Below, one piece after another: positions 1 to 8,098 of a stretch of DNA of 64,000 nucleotides (its first letter is position 1; each line of letters opens with the position of its first letter). The stretch is from an uncultured Acidimicrobiaceae bacterium (GTDB lineage Bacteria > Actinomycetota > Acidimicrobiia > Acidimicrobiales > UBA10347): assembly GCA_905182135.1 (NCBI GenBank), contig CAJJAG010000005.1, positions 124,001-188,000 on the forward strand. Direction: 5' to 3'. The notes under the pieces are model-generated. The model searched no databases. It was not told where the DNA came from and was given only the letters and a program-made list of their open reading frames with translations. The translations under genes and the position numbers were made by a program.

Positions 1-1
1 T

Positions 2-163
2 GCTGATCTCGGCGCTCGCATGAGTTGCAACCGTGACGGCACCATGGTCGAGGGTTTCAACCCGGACATCACCTTCACCCGCACACAGACAATCATGGGC
101 GGTGCAAGCCACTGTGACTTCGTGTACGAGTTGCCAGCCAGTGAGAAGGCCGTCGAGCTCTAA
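2..163 (+). CDS. L-2-amino-thiazoline-4-carboxylic acid hydrolase-like protein, C-terminal part
   Basis: This is the last 53 codons of a gene whose start lies before the window. The visible end carries GGASHCDFVYE, which matches the Gly-Gly-x-x-x-Cys-Asp-Phe signature near the C-terminus of the ATC hydrolase family; the Cys is thought to be catalytic there. That family opens the thiazoline ring of L-2-amino-thiazoline-4-carboxylate, but many members have unknown substrates, so only the family is claimed. Its TAA stop overlaps the stop codon of the minus-strand helicase remnant that follows. Confidence 0.6.
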   Translation, partial: ADLGARMSCNRDGTMVEGFNPDITFTRTQTIMGGASHCDFVYELPASEKAVEL

Positions 164-327
164 CGGTCCAGTCGGGTAAAATAGTAGTTGTTGCAGACGA
201 AGAGTTCGTGGGCAGCACGCGATGTGGCCAGGTAGAACTCAGCGGCACGCATGTCGGTTGCATCGACGAGCACAGCTTCGTACTTGATGCCTTTATGGCT
301 CCAGACGTCGCCATGACTATGCGTCCG
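160..327 (-). pseudogene. C-terminal remnant of a UvrD/HelD-like helicase
   Basis: The minus strand reads as about 55 clean codons ending at 160. It contains KGIKYEAVLVD, then RAAEFYLATSRAAHELFVC. This matches the end of superfamily 1 helicases, where a KGLE-F-D-V-V strand is followed by the motif VI region (Y-V-A-x-T-R-A). The frame is closed upstream by a stop at 328-330, no start codon fits, and the two conserved blocks sit closer together than in intact helicases. It is therefore a truncated, internally deleted leftover. The full gene is not in the window. Identification rests on motif likeness only. Confidence 0.4.
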
Positions 328-436
328 CTAATTGTCGTGCTTCGCCGCGAGACGCTTCTCGGCAGCGTCGAATGACTCTGTCGTCTCCACGGCGATGCAG
401 CTAGAACCGATGTCGATGAGAGCGCCGGCCGAGAGG

Positions 437-1282
437 CTAAGCGAAGCGCACGTAGCCGCCAGATCGTTTGACATGGCCTGCGGTAGGAGGCGCGAAATGT
501 GTGCCGAGCACGAGGGTGTCAGAGTCGGCGAACCGTTCGATGATGTCAATCCGAGTCTGGGTGGACTGATCGCTATCAGTATCGAAAGCTGACGCAGCCA
601 GGTCTGGCAGTGCGAACTGCAGCGGTGTGTGGGTCATATCGCCAGTGATCAGGGCTGACTCGCCATCCGATTCGATAAGCACGGACACGTGACCAGGTGT
701 ATGCCCCGGTGTCGGCAGCAAGCAAACCTCGCTGGTGACGGTGTGATTGGTCTCGACTAGGTCGGCCATGCCGGCATCGATAATGGGATCGATCGACGGT
801 CCAAGAACGCGCATATGGTCATCGGTCCGGGTGTGGTCGACTTCGACCTTGGCAAACAGGTACCGGGCGTTCGGGAAGGTAGGAACCCGCTGACCGTTGA
901 CGGTACGCATGTTCCATCCGACATGGTCAAAGTGCAGATGTGTGCACAAGACGATGTCGACGGCACCCAAACCGCCCTCGATTGCAGCGTCGAGTCGGTC
1001 CGGGAAGTTTGGGTCGCTGGGAAGTCCCTTGTCCTGGCCGCCGACACATGTGTCGATGACAATGGTTCTTCCCTGGCTCTGGACAACAAACGAGTGGATC
1101 GACAACGCCATCTTGTCGTTGCGCTCGGAGAAAAAATGAGGGATAAGCCAGTCACGGTGTGGGTCGAGCATGTCAGGTGTAAACGACGGCATGAGGACCG
1201 ATGCGTCCATGTAGGTGATGACTTCCTCGACACGTGTGATCTGAACATGGCCGACGGTCCACGTGAGATTCTCGGTGCTCAT
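437..1282 (-). CDS. MBL-fold metallo-hydrolase, lactonase type
   Basis: A 281-residue metallo-beta-lactamase-fold hydrolase. The metal motif HLHFDH is at about residues 115-120. It is followed by the later histidine motif GHTPGH, an aspartate in LITGD, and a final histidine in GTHFA. These are the ligands of a two-metal AHL-lactonase/quercetinase-like site. The ATG at 1282 shares one base with the TGA of the upstream gene (TGATG), so the two are translationally coupled; a TTG one codon earlier is less likely. The substrate is probably a lactone or ester but cannot be named. Confidence 0.8.
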   Translation of the reverse strand: MSTENLTWTVGHVQITRVEEVITYMDASVLMPSFTPDMLDPHRDWLIPHFFSERNDKMALSIHSFVVQSQGRTIVIDTCVGGQDKGLPSDPNFPDRLDAAIEGGLGAVDIVLCTHLHFDHVGWNMRTVNGQRVPTFPNARYLFAKVEVDHTRTDDHMRVLGPSIDPIIDAGMADLVETNHTVTSEVCLLPTPGHTPGHVSVLIESDGESALITGDMTHTPLQFALPDLAASAFDTDSDQSTQTRIDIIERFADSDTLVLGTHFAPPTAGHVKRSGGYVRFA

Positions 1283-2034
1283 CAACGCATCCCCTCTGCG
1301 GGTAGTGCATTGAATTGCTGGAGGTCATGGCCGTACAGCAATCGGCAGCCGTCGTCTCGCAACGAGGCTAAATATCTCATGGAGTCACGTTGTTGGTCTT
1401 GGGAACGTTCGCCGCCGATCGTTGGCACCTGCATCTGGTCGAGCATGCTTTCGAAGTAGACGCAGTCGCCCGTTAGCACCACTGGTCCAGATTCAAGCTC
1501 GATTCGCAGCGACTGATGGCCACGGGTATGGCCAGGTGTGGGTAAGCATACGACCGAGCCGTCGCCGAACACATCGTGCTCGCCCTCGACCTGTTCGACC
1601 TCATGACCGTGGTCATAGTCGGCAGGGTTGTAGACGCCATAGTCGATCAATCGTTGATCATGGGCCGACGCCCATTCAGACTGCTGCACGATCACTCGTG
1701 CATCAGGAACTTCTTCATTGCCGCCAACATGATCGAAATGCAGGTGGCTCAGGATGATGCGATCAATGTCGCTCGGTGCGATGTCACGTTCTGCGAGCCG
1801 GGCCGTTAGCTCTTCACCGGGGGAGAAGACCGGCGTAATGGTCTTTGCCGTCTCGGCGCCGATGCGGTCGAAACTGGATTGCAGGTCGATGTGCATGCCA
1901 GTGTCGAAGAGCACAAGCCCTTGGGGGTGCTCGATGAGCCACGATGGAATCGGAAAGCGCCGAGTCTCATCGTCGCCAGTAACGGCGCCCATGTGCATGT
2001 CGATCTGGCCGATTTCCAACGGAATGAGTCGCAT
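1282..2034 (-). CDS. N-acyl homoserine lactonase-family MBL hydrolase
   Basis: A 250-residue MBL-fold protein with HLHFDH at about residues 97-102, then PTPGHTRGH, a TGD aspartate and a terminal YGHD. The compact size and spacing fit the AHL lactonase (AiiA/AttM-like) branch, whose members open homoserine-lactone or other lactone rings. The chosen ATG at 2034 begins MRLIPLE and has an AAAGGA ribosome site seven bases upstream; a longer frame to 2148 lacks family likeness. It overlaps the next MBL gene by one base. Two paralogous lactonases in tandem suggest a paired substrate range rather than simple duplication, since their sequences differ widely. Confidence 0.82.
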   Translation of the reverse strand: MRLIPLEIGQIDMHMGAVTGDDETRRFPIPSWLIEHPQGLVLFDTGMHIDLQSSFDRIGAETAKTITPVFSPGEELTARLAERDIAPSDIDRIILSHLHFDHVGGNEEVPDARVIVQQSEWASAHDQRLIDYGVYNPADYDHGHEVEQVEGEHDVFGDGSVVCLPTPGHTRGHQSLRIELESGPVVLTGDCVYFESMLDQMQVPTIGGERSQDQQRDSMRYLASLRDDGCRLLYGHDLQQFNALPAEGMR

Positions 2035-2584
2035 GAGACGTCCTTTAGTAACGGTCCCTAATCCTAATCTCGGCCTAGGTAGTAGTGCATAAAGCAAACA
2101 ACCCGCGTGACGTTGGACCCGGCTGGACCGGCGTGGGAGCGACCGCAACGGTGCCCTGAGCTTGGAATGAGCAGACCCGGATCTGCGATCGAAACTTAGT
2201 CCGTTGTCCGTTGTCGAATCTCAAATGCACCCATCCTTCAAGCTTGCGAAGAAGGTTGCGAATTGTTGAGTGTTGTGGATCCATTTCCATCGAGAACTTG
2301 TCGAAGGGCGGATCAAGACAGCGCCCCCCGACGGCAAAGGAGGTTTCGCCGGTTGTTACCGGAACCGCACCGAGGGGTATCTCGAGCCGGTGGTGTAGAC
2401 AAGCGTGTCAGCGTTGGCCAAGCTTCCCGATCCTGATCGTGCCAAAAGGACCCACGGCGTTGCAGGCGCGCTCAACAGCGATAGATAAGGCGGTTGTTCG
2501 GGCCACTTTCGCGAGTGACACGAGTTCGACATGGTTTACCGGCGGAGTCATTGCGACCAAAAACCACAATGACTGGATCGTAAA
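2035..2584. other. 550-base intergenic stretch without a clear gene
   Basis: No frame here looks like a known protein. It must hold the promoter of the minus-strand MBL pair near its left end and the 3' region of the acyl-CoA dehydrogenase at its right end. It contains GTCCGTTGTCCGTTG at 2199-2213, a 7-base unit repeated twice, which recurs exactly at 43521-43535. Confidence 0.5.
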
Positions 2585-3631
2585 CTAGACGGCTGCTGAC
2601 CCAGCAGTGATTAGTGGGTACAGCCCGTCGGCGCCTTGCGCAGCTGCTGCTTGGCCCACCCAACTCGACCATTCGCGTACGCCGCCATACTCGGACCGCC
2701 AGGTCCACAAGCGTCGGCTCGAATGATGCAGTTCGTATTCCTGGGTCATGCCCATAGCGCCATGGGCTTGGTGGCATGCCTTGGTAGCGCGAGTTGCTGC
2801 CTGGTTGGCGACGAGTTTCGCTGAAGCGATCTCGAAGCGGGCGTCGCCACGGTTTGCCTGACGCCCAGCGCTCTCGGCGGCCATACGGGTGAGTGCAGCG
2901 TCCTGGCTAGCCCACACCAGATGCTGTTGCACAGCCTGGAAGCGTGAGACGGGCCGGCCAAACTGCTCTCGCTCGTTGGTGTAGCTGACGGTGAGTCGGC
3001 TCATCTTGTCGATGGCGCCTGCCATTAGGGCAACCCTGCTTAGTGCACCGCGGAAGCGAAGCGCCTCGGCATCGACACCATCGGGGGCGCTAGCTACGTC
3101 GGCTTGGACACCGTGGAAGGTCATCGTGTCGCGCGGTTCACCGGCCAATGAGCTGGCCTGGGAAATGATCGCAGCTGTTGCTGGCACCGATACGACCACG
3201 CCTTCACCCAGGAGAACTAGTCGTTCCGCGCTGCGCCCCCACGGGACCATGTGAGCGGTGCCAGATACATGGCCGCTATCGGAGATCTGGATGGTGTCCG
3301 AAGTGCTACCCGGCGCCACAGTGGCAATCCCACCGGGTAATTCCAGACCAGCGCTTGCGAGCAACCACCCGGCGAGCACGCCGGTTTCTGCAGCGGGTAT
3401 CGGCGCTGCGTAGTAGCCGACTAGACGCAGTACCTCGAGAGCGTCGAGCAGCGTGCCGCCGGAACCGCCAGCTTCTTCAGGCAAGGAGATCCACGGGAAG
3501 CCGGTTTCGGCGAAGGCCTGCCAAATCTCGGGTGCTTCGCCCTGGGCCTCGGCTTGCTGAATGGTCGAGTGAGTGCAGACTTCGGCAAGGAGTCGGGAAG
3601 CGGTATCGGTGATGAGAGCGTCGACGGTCAT
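2585..3631 (-). CDS. acyl-CoA dehydrogenase family protein
   Basis: A 348-residue flavoprotein of the acyl-CoA dehydrogenase (ACAD) fold. The N-terminal helical domain ends near FPWISLPEEAGG, and the C-terminal helical domain carries NEREQFGRPVSRFQAVQQ and HQAHGAMGMTQEY, both typical of the family. The middle beta domain is shorter and lacks the usual GSD substrate-loop sequence. It may therefore be the partner subunit of the upstream ACAD in a heteromeric enzyme, as is common in actinobacterial sterol and branched-acid catabolism. The ATG at 3631 overlaps the preceding stop by four bases (ATGA), which sets the start. Confidence 0.82.
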   Translation of the reverse strand: MTVDALITDTASRLLAEVCTHSTIQQAEAQGEAPEIWQAFAETGFPWISLPEEAGGSGGTLLDALEVLRLVGYYAAPIPAAETGVLAGWLLASAGLELPGGIATVAPGSTSDTIQISDSGHVSGTAHMVPWGRSAERLVLLGEGVVVSVPATAAIISQASSLAGEPRDTMTFHGVQADVASAPDGVDAEALRFRGALSRVALMAGAIDKMSRLTVSYTNEREQFGRPVSRFQAVQQHLVWASQDAALTRMAAESAGRQANRGDARFEIASAKLVANQAATRATKACHQAHGAMGMTQEYELHHSSRRLWTWRSEYGGVREWSSWVGQAAAAQGADGLYPLITAGSAAV

Positions 3632-4800
3632 GCTGGTAATCCCTGTAGTCCCTTTGCAGCAACGGATCGAAGAATCTCGATCGTGCCGCCTCGGATGGTG
3701 TTTCCTGGCCCGGTCAATACACATTGCGCTAAGAGTCGTTGAAAAAGCGACTCGGATTCGAGGGTGAGCTCCTGGTCGACGAGTTCAACCAGCTTCTCGA
3801 TCACTTCGATTTCGAAGCGGGTGCCCATCTCTTTGACGAGCGATGACTCGATCGATGGGGCTTCGCCCGCATCGATCAGGCGTGAGACCGACAACGACAA
3901 ATTGCGCATCGCCCACCATCGGGCGGTGAGTTCGCCGAATAGTTCGGTAACACGATCATGTAATGCCGTGCCTGCCATTTCGCCTCGCTGTATTTCACGC
4001 AGTAACTGCTCGACGGTCGAGAACGGCGACAACCAGCGGTCAGGACCGCCGCGCTCGTATGCCATCTCAGTGGTGTTCTGGTTCCAGCCCATGCCTGCCT
4101 GGCCAACGACATTCTCGTCGGGAACGAAGACGTCGGTGAACGACACTTCATTGAAATGGTGTTCACCGTTCAAGAACGGGATGGGGCTTAGTTCCAGACC
4201 ATCGGTGTTGTGCAGGTCGATTAGCACCTGGCTCAGGCCCTCGCGTTTGTTGCTACCGTCCTCGAGAGGGGTGGTTCGAAGCAGGCAGATGAACCAGTCG
4301 TTCGTGTGCGCATTGCTCGTCCAGATCTTGGTGCCGTTGACGATCCAACCACCGTCGTCTCGCTCGGCCCGTGTGGAGACCGAGGCCAGGTCAGAGCCAC
4401 TGTCCGGTTCGCTCATACCGATCGAGAATCCGAGCTCACCGCGACAGATTGGCGGCAGAAACCGTTCACGTTGTTCGTCGGTGCCGAACTTGTTGATGAT
4501 GTTGCCGGTCTGGCGGTCCGCAACCCAGTGATAACCCACTGGCGCACCCCAGCGAAGCATCTCTTCTACGACGATGAACCGGTCAACAGCTTTCTTGTCG
4601 CTGCCGCCCCATTCCTTTGGGAGGGCCATGCCGACCCAGCCGCGTTCGGCCATTTTTTTCGAGAACGGCTTGTCGTGACGGGCTGACATGCCCAGGCCAG
4701 GTTCATGGCTGCCAGGCGGAAGTTCGTCGGCTAGAAACGCCCGCACTTCGGTCTGCAATGCCAGTTCATCGGTGGTGAGCTCGGTGGGTGTAAATCGCAT
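3628..4800 (-). CDS. acyl-CoA dehydrogenase
   Basis: A 390-residue full-length ACAD. It has the FAD/substrate loop GMSEPDSGSDLASV, then NGTKIWTSNAH, MAYERGG and a C-terminal GNTIRGGTIEI segment. The enzyme is expected to oxidise an acyl-CoA to the 2-enoyl-CoA using bound FAD. It is the third gene of a minus-strand operon: phyH-like remnant, APH-like kinase (30 bases upstream), this gene, and a second ACAD overlapping it by four bases. A kinase next to ACADs recalls the 4-hydroxyacyl-CoA route, where the phosphorylated acyl-CoA is dephosphorylated by an ACAD. Start ATG at 4800; a TTG lies one codon upstream. Confidence 0.88.
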   Translation of the reverse strand: MRFTPTELTTDELALQTEVRAFLADELPPGSHEPGLGMSARHDKPFSKKMAERGWVGMALPKEWGGSDKKAVDRFIVVEEMLRWGAPVGYHWVADRQTGNIINKFGTDEQRERFLPPICRGELGFSIGMSEPDSGSDLASVSTRAERDDGGWIVNGTKIWTSNAHTNDWFICLLRTTPLEDGSNKREGLSQVLIDLHNTDGLELSPIPFLNGEHHFNEVSFTDVFVPDENVVGQAGMGWNQNTTEMAYERGGPDRWLSPFSTVEQLLREIQRGEMAGTALHDRVTELFGELTARWWAMRNLSLSVSRLIDAGEAPSIESSLVKEMGTRFEIEVIEKLVELVDQELTLESESLFQRLLAQCVLTGPGNTIRGGTIEILRSVAAKGLQGLPA

Positions 4801-4830
4801 CAAGTGCGAACTTAGCTCAGAGGCTTGTGT

Positions 4831-5892
4831 TCAGAGGAGTCGGCCCACATCACGATCGAACGCGGCGGTGTATACGCGCTCGACCATGGTCGATAGTGCA
4901 GCGCTGGTGGCGTGATCCTCTGGGTCGAGATGCGCCAAATTGTTACCAAATTGGCCCATCCACCACAACAGATTTTCGTCGTAGCTTTGCAGGAACCATG
5001 AGCGGTCGACAAAGGTGCCTTGCATCGTGAGTCGGTTGAGATATCGGTCGATGAGAACGCCTTCATTGTTGCGCCGGTCGTCCATGCCCAGGCTTGTTGA
5101 AATGAAGCAGGAAAGGTCCATGGCAGCAGGGGCGCGCATTGTGGTTTGCCAGTCGATCATCGTGACCTGATCACCTTGGAAGAGCAAATTGTCGATGCGA
5201 TAGTCCGAGTGCACCATTGTTAGTGGCTCTCCAGCGGCGCGGGCTGACCATGTCGAGAGCCGCGGCGCAAATGCCAATACCCACTCGGCTGTGGGGTCGG
5301 GGAGAACCTCGCGATACTTGTCAACGAAGAACGGTAAATTTGCGAGCCATAACGACGTGAGCCCACCAACACCGGATGTATCAAATCCCGGCATCCAGTC
5401 AAAAGGATCCGCAGCGTTCCACCAGAGGTGGTGGAAGTCAGCCAGAGCGTCGACAGCAGCGTTTGCCTGCGCCATTGTTGCACCGGCGAAGAAGTTGAAC
5501 TCGTCAGCCTCGATCGACTCAAGCAGAATGGCCCAGCGGCCTGCGTGCTCGTCGGCGCCGGAGTAATAGCAGCGTGCAAGCCGCGTGTCGACTGCGTGTG
5601 GTGCGACATGCCGGTAAAAGGCGACTTCTCGGGCATAGGCATGCAACATCTCGCCGATATGACGGCTGTCAGGGTTTGCCGCTGGCAGCTTGAGCACGAA
5701 AGCGCTGGGCCCTGATCCGCGACGGTACGTCACATAGATGGTGGCTAGGTCACCGATGAGACCCTTGCTTGGATGCATTGGCTCGACAATGACCGATGCA
5801 ATCAGTGCATCTAACACGCCGCCTTCGTGCAATGCAGCGTTGATCCACTCGAGGGTTACGTCGTCGAAGCTCACAGGTACAGCGATGTTCAT
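4831..5892 (-). CDS. aminoglycoside phosphotransferase-like kinase
   Basis: A 353-residue protein of the APH/choline-kinase fold. The catalytic loop HSDYRIDN lies at about residues 228-235 (catalytic Asp near 230), and the metal-binding aspartate follows in MIDWQT near 247. An N-terminal lysine in FVLKLP fits the ATP-binding site. In bacteria, members of this group sit beside acyl-CoA dehydrogenases. LvaA of the levulinate pathway and the N-terminal domain of animal ACAD10/11 phosphorylate 4-hydroxyacyl-CoA. The context here, directly before two ACADs, favours such an acyl-CoA kinase over antibiotic resistance. That function is inference. Confidence 0.82.
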   Translation of the reverse strand: MNIAVPVSFDDVTLEWINAALHEGGVLDALIASVIVEPMHPSKGLIGDLATIYVTYRRGSGPSAFVLKLPAANPDSRHIGEMLHAYAREVAFYRHVAPHAVDTRLARCYYSGADEHAGRWAILLESIEADEFNFFAGATMAQANAAVDALADFHHLWWNAADPFDWMPGFDTSGVGGLTSLWLANLPFFVDKYREVLPDPTAEWVLAFAPRLSTWSARAAGEPLTMVHSDYRIDNLLFQGDQVTMIDWQTTMRAPAAMDLSCFISTSLGMDDRRNNEGVLIDRYLNRLTMQGTFVDRSWFLQSYDENLLWWMGQFGNNLAHLDPEDHATSAALSTMVERVYTAAFDRDVGRLL

Positions 5893-5894
5893 GA

Positions 5895-6569
5895 TCAGCC
5901 GTCGCAGAAGAAGGGTTCGTGAGGGCCCACGACGGTGCGAGCGCGCGACCTCTCGCCTGCTCGAGTGGCGGCCTCAGGCGATAGTTGATGCACCCGCTCG
6001 CTTGCCCGCAGCCGTTGTGCAATGTCGCTCCGATCGCCTGGCGGTGCTTGCCCAGAACGGTGATTTCTAGGGATGACACCTGTCGGGCCTGATTCGACCG
6101 GCTTCGGCACAGGTAGCACCTGCACGGCGACAACAAACAAGGGGCCTGGAATTTTGTCGGGCCAAGGCACGGTTGCGGGACGCTGGATATGCGGCTTAGC
6201 ATCGCAGCGCCGGTTCCGACCGCCGTGTGTCACCTGGAGGCCAGCAGGATTGCGCCATGCCGTGTTCGCAATCACATGGCAGTCTTCGCCGAGCAACGGT
6301 TCGACGACTTGGAGGATCACTTGATTGCCGACGAGCTCTTGGACACGAGCGCTGCGGTTCAAGGCGACATAACGGTATTTTCTGCCATCGTTAGCTCGCC
6401 GTAGCTCAGTATTTGGCCCGGCGAATAGTTGGTCAACGTCGGCTCGGAGTTGGTCGGTGGTGCATAATCCATCACGCAACAGCACATAACCATCGCGCTC
6501 CAGTCGCTCAGTGGCTAGCGGGGCCGACTCGGTGAGGGGATGTAGGTAGACGCCTCGTCGAGTGAGCAT
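5895..6569 (-). pseudogene. phytanoyl-CoA dioxygenase (PhyH)-like gene, probably inactive
   Basis: The frame begins like a PhyH-family Fe(II)/2-oxoglutarate oxygenase and keeps the family blocks DGYVLLRDG, NTAWRNPAG, VPWPD and GPTGVIP-NHRSG. The metal-binding H-x-D, normally in a WHCD-like string, reads RRCDA, so the first histidine is gone. After HRSGQAPP the sequence loses family likeness for about 45 residues, and the segment with the second metal histidine is missing. The 224-residue length is short for the family. It sits two bases before the kinase start and heads the operon, so the transcript may matter even if the enzyme is dead. A non-catalytic protein is the alternative. Confidence 0.6.
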
Positions 6570-6611
6570 GACTTGAGCTTAGGTTCTTGCGTGCGCCGGT
6601 ACCTTAGGCAA

Positions 6612-7598
6612 ATGGCGTCGTTGCCCATCGTTGATATTGCACCCTTCCGTGATGACCCGACTAGTGCTGATGCACAGGCGTGTGTGCAGGAACTGCTGGC
6701 GGCGTGTCACGGCATGGGCTTCGTATACATAACGGGCCACGGCATCGACCAAACGCTCGACGACGCGCTGTTCGGCCGTGCGCACGAATTCTTCGCGCTT
6801 CCACTTATCGAACGGCAATCGTTAGCGATTGCCAATAGCGCTGCATTTCGCGGCTACACCACCCTGGGCGACGAACGTACGAATGGAGCGGCCGACTGGC
6901 GTGAACAGCTTGACGTTGGGCCAGAAGAATCTGCACCAGCTGATTCGACTGGTCCGGCATGGCACCGCCTGCGCGGCCCGAACCAATGGCCTGTGAACCT
7001 GCCCGAGATGCAGACAGCTGTCCTCGACTGGATGCGTCAGATGGAAGTGCTCGGAGTGGCATGTCTACGAGCACTCGCCGTGGGCCTCGGCCAGCCGATG
7101 GACTGCTTTGATCACGCTTTCTTACCCGAGTCTGACGTCCATCTCAAGGTGATTCGTTACCCCGAACGGGCTGCAGCCGACGCCGAGCAGGGCTTGGGCG
7201 CACATCACGACACCGGGGTACTCACGTTCATTGCCCAACAGGGCCGAGGGCTGCAGGTCGAGACGCCTCATGGCTTTGTCGATGCACCACCGATGCCAGG
7301 TGCGTACATCATGAACCTGGGCGAGATGCTGCAGCGTTCCACTAACGGCTATCTGCGAGCCACACCGCATCGAGTGATCAGCCCGGCCGGAGGTGAACGT
7401 GTTTCAGTCGCCTTTTTCTTTAACCCTCGGTTCGAGACCGTCTTCGAGCCGATTGAACTCTCTGCCGAACTGGCGGTCCATGCCCTAGGCGGTGAACACG
7501 ACAAGATCAGCGACGAGATCCACGCCCTGTTCGGTGAGAACAATCTGCGCACCCGCTTGCGTTCACATCCTGACGTCGCTGCCCGTCACTATCCCTGA
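6612..7598 (+). CDS. isopenicillin N synthase-family 2OG/Fe(II) oxygenase
   Basis: A 328-residue non-haem iron oxygenase. The N-terminal DIOX_N domain holds GFVYITGHGI near 36-45. The Fe ligands are visible as H198-x-D200 (AHHD) and H253 (TPHRV), and the 2-oxoglutarate or substrate-binding R-x-S pair lies at R263/S265. Relatives carry out hydroxylations, desaturations or ring closures, so no substrate can be given. The ATG at 6612 gives the normal family N-terminus (MASLPIVDI); a TTG/GTG-led extension to 6573 would run to the neighbouring divergent start. It is transcribed away from the PhyH-like gene across a short 42-base gap. Confidence 0.85.
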   Translation: MASLPIVDIAPFRDDPTSADAQACVQELLAACHGMGFVYITGHGIDQTLDDALFGRAHEFFALPLIERQSLAIANSAAFRGYTTLGDERTNGAADWREQLDVGPEESAPADSTGPAWHRLRGPNQWPVNLPEMQTAVLDWMRQMEVLGVACLRALAVGLGQPMDCFDHAFLPESDVHLKVIRYPERAAADAEQGLGAHHDTGVLTFIAQQGRGLQVETPHGFVDAPPMPGAYIMNLGEMLQRSTNGYLRATPHRVISPAGGERVSVAFFFNPRFETVFEPIELSAELAVHALGGEHDKISDEIHALFGENNLRTRLRSHPDVAARHYP

Positions 7599-7764
7599 CG
7601 CGCAAACCAGTCCCTCGCGGATCGAGTAACCGAAATGTTGTCCCGAGATTCACTGCTGCAACTCGACGTTGCGATTGAGTCGTGTTTCGGAAATGAACAG
7701 GATTATTGGGTGACAAATGGGGCGTACGTGCCGACCCCAAAACAGTGCATGTCATCGCTTCAAG

Positions 7765-8010
7765 TCAGCCGCCAGCGAGGGTGGCAAGGAAGTGGACTTC
7801 GGCGTCGTCGGGGATGTCTTCGTAGAGGGCGTCGGGCAGAATTTCGCCGTTGATGGCGACCGAAGTGCTTTCGCTGAGGCGTTCACTGATACCGGGATAG
7901 CGCTCGTCGAGGAGTTTGATCAGTCGGCGCACGGTGGGGGCGTCGACCTGAATTTGTTCGTCACCACCCGTCAAGTCACGCAATGATGCTGAGAACTTGA
8001 CAGTTATCAC
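7765..8010 (-). CDS. MoaD/ThiS-family sulfur carrier protein
   Basis: An 81-residue ubiquitin-like protein that ends in the diagnostic Gly-Gly (FLATLAGG). This C-terminus is adenylated and thiocarboxylated in MoaD, which donates sulfur to molybdopterin. The core reads VKFSASLRDLTGG, then LIKLLDERYPG and VAINGE, as expected for the beta-grasp fold. The GTG at 8010 is the only start that gives family length. It lies 88 bases downstream of the molybdenum-hydroxylase large subunit on the same strand, so a role in supplying molybdenum cofactor to that enzyme is likely. No MoaE partner is present in the window. Confidence 0.82.
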   Translation of the reverse strand: MITVKFSASLRDLTGGDEQIQVDAPTVRRLIKLLDERYPGISERLSESTSVAINGEILPDALYEDIPDDAEVHFLATLAGG

Positions 8011-8024
8011 GGGTAGCCCGCCTC

Positions 8025-8098
8025 GCTTCGCTTGTCTGTTCGTTGGTGTTTTGTCTGCGGTCCCGGCTAGTGGTTTGCTAGTGGTGGCCCGCCTCGCT
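8025..8098. repeat. short direct repeats between MoaD-like gene and Mo subunit
   Basis: The spacer contains two copies of CCCGCCTCGCTTC about 70 bases apart and two adjacent copies of GCTAGTGG-like sequence. They are too short for a mobile element and look like local duplications. Confidence 0.45.

Noticed and set aside
332-592. Plus-strand frame of 86 codons opposite the first MBL gene
   Set aside because: It is antisense to a clearly conserved metallo-hydrolase and shows no family likeness.
4831-5892. Aminoglycoside resistance gene
   Set aside because: The fold is APH-like, but its operon with acyl-CoA dehydrogenases points to acyl metabolism, and the same context is known for LvaA-like kinases.
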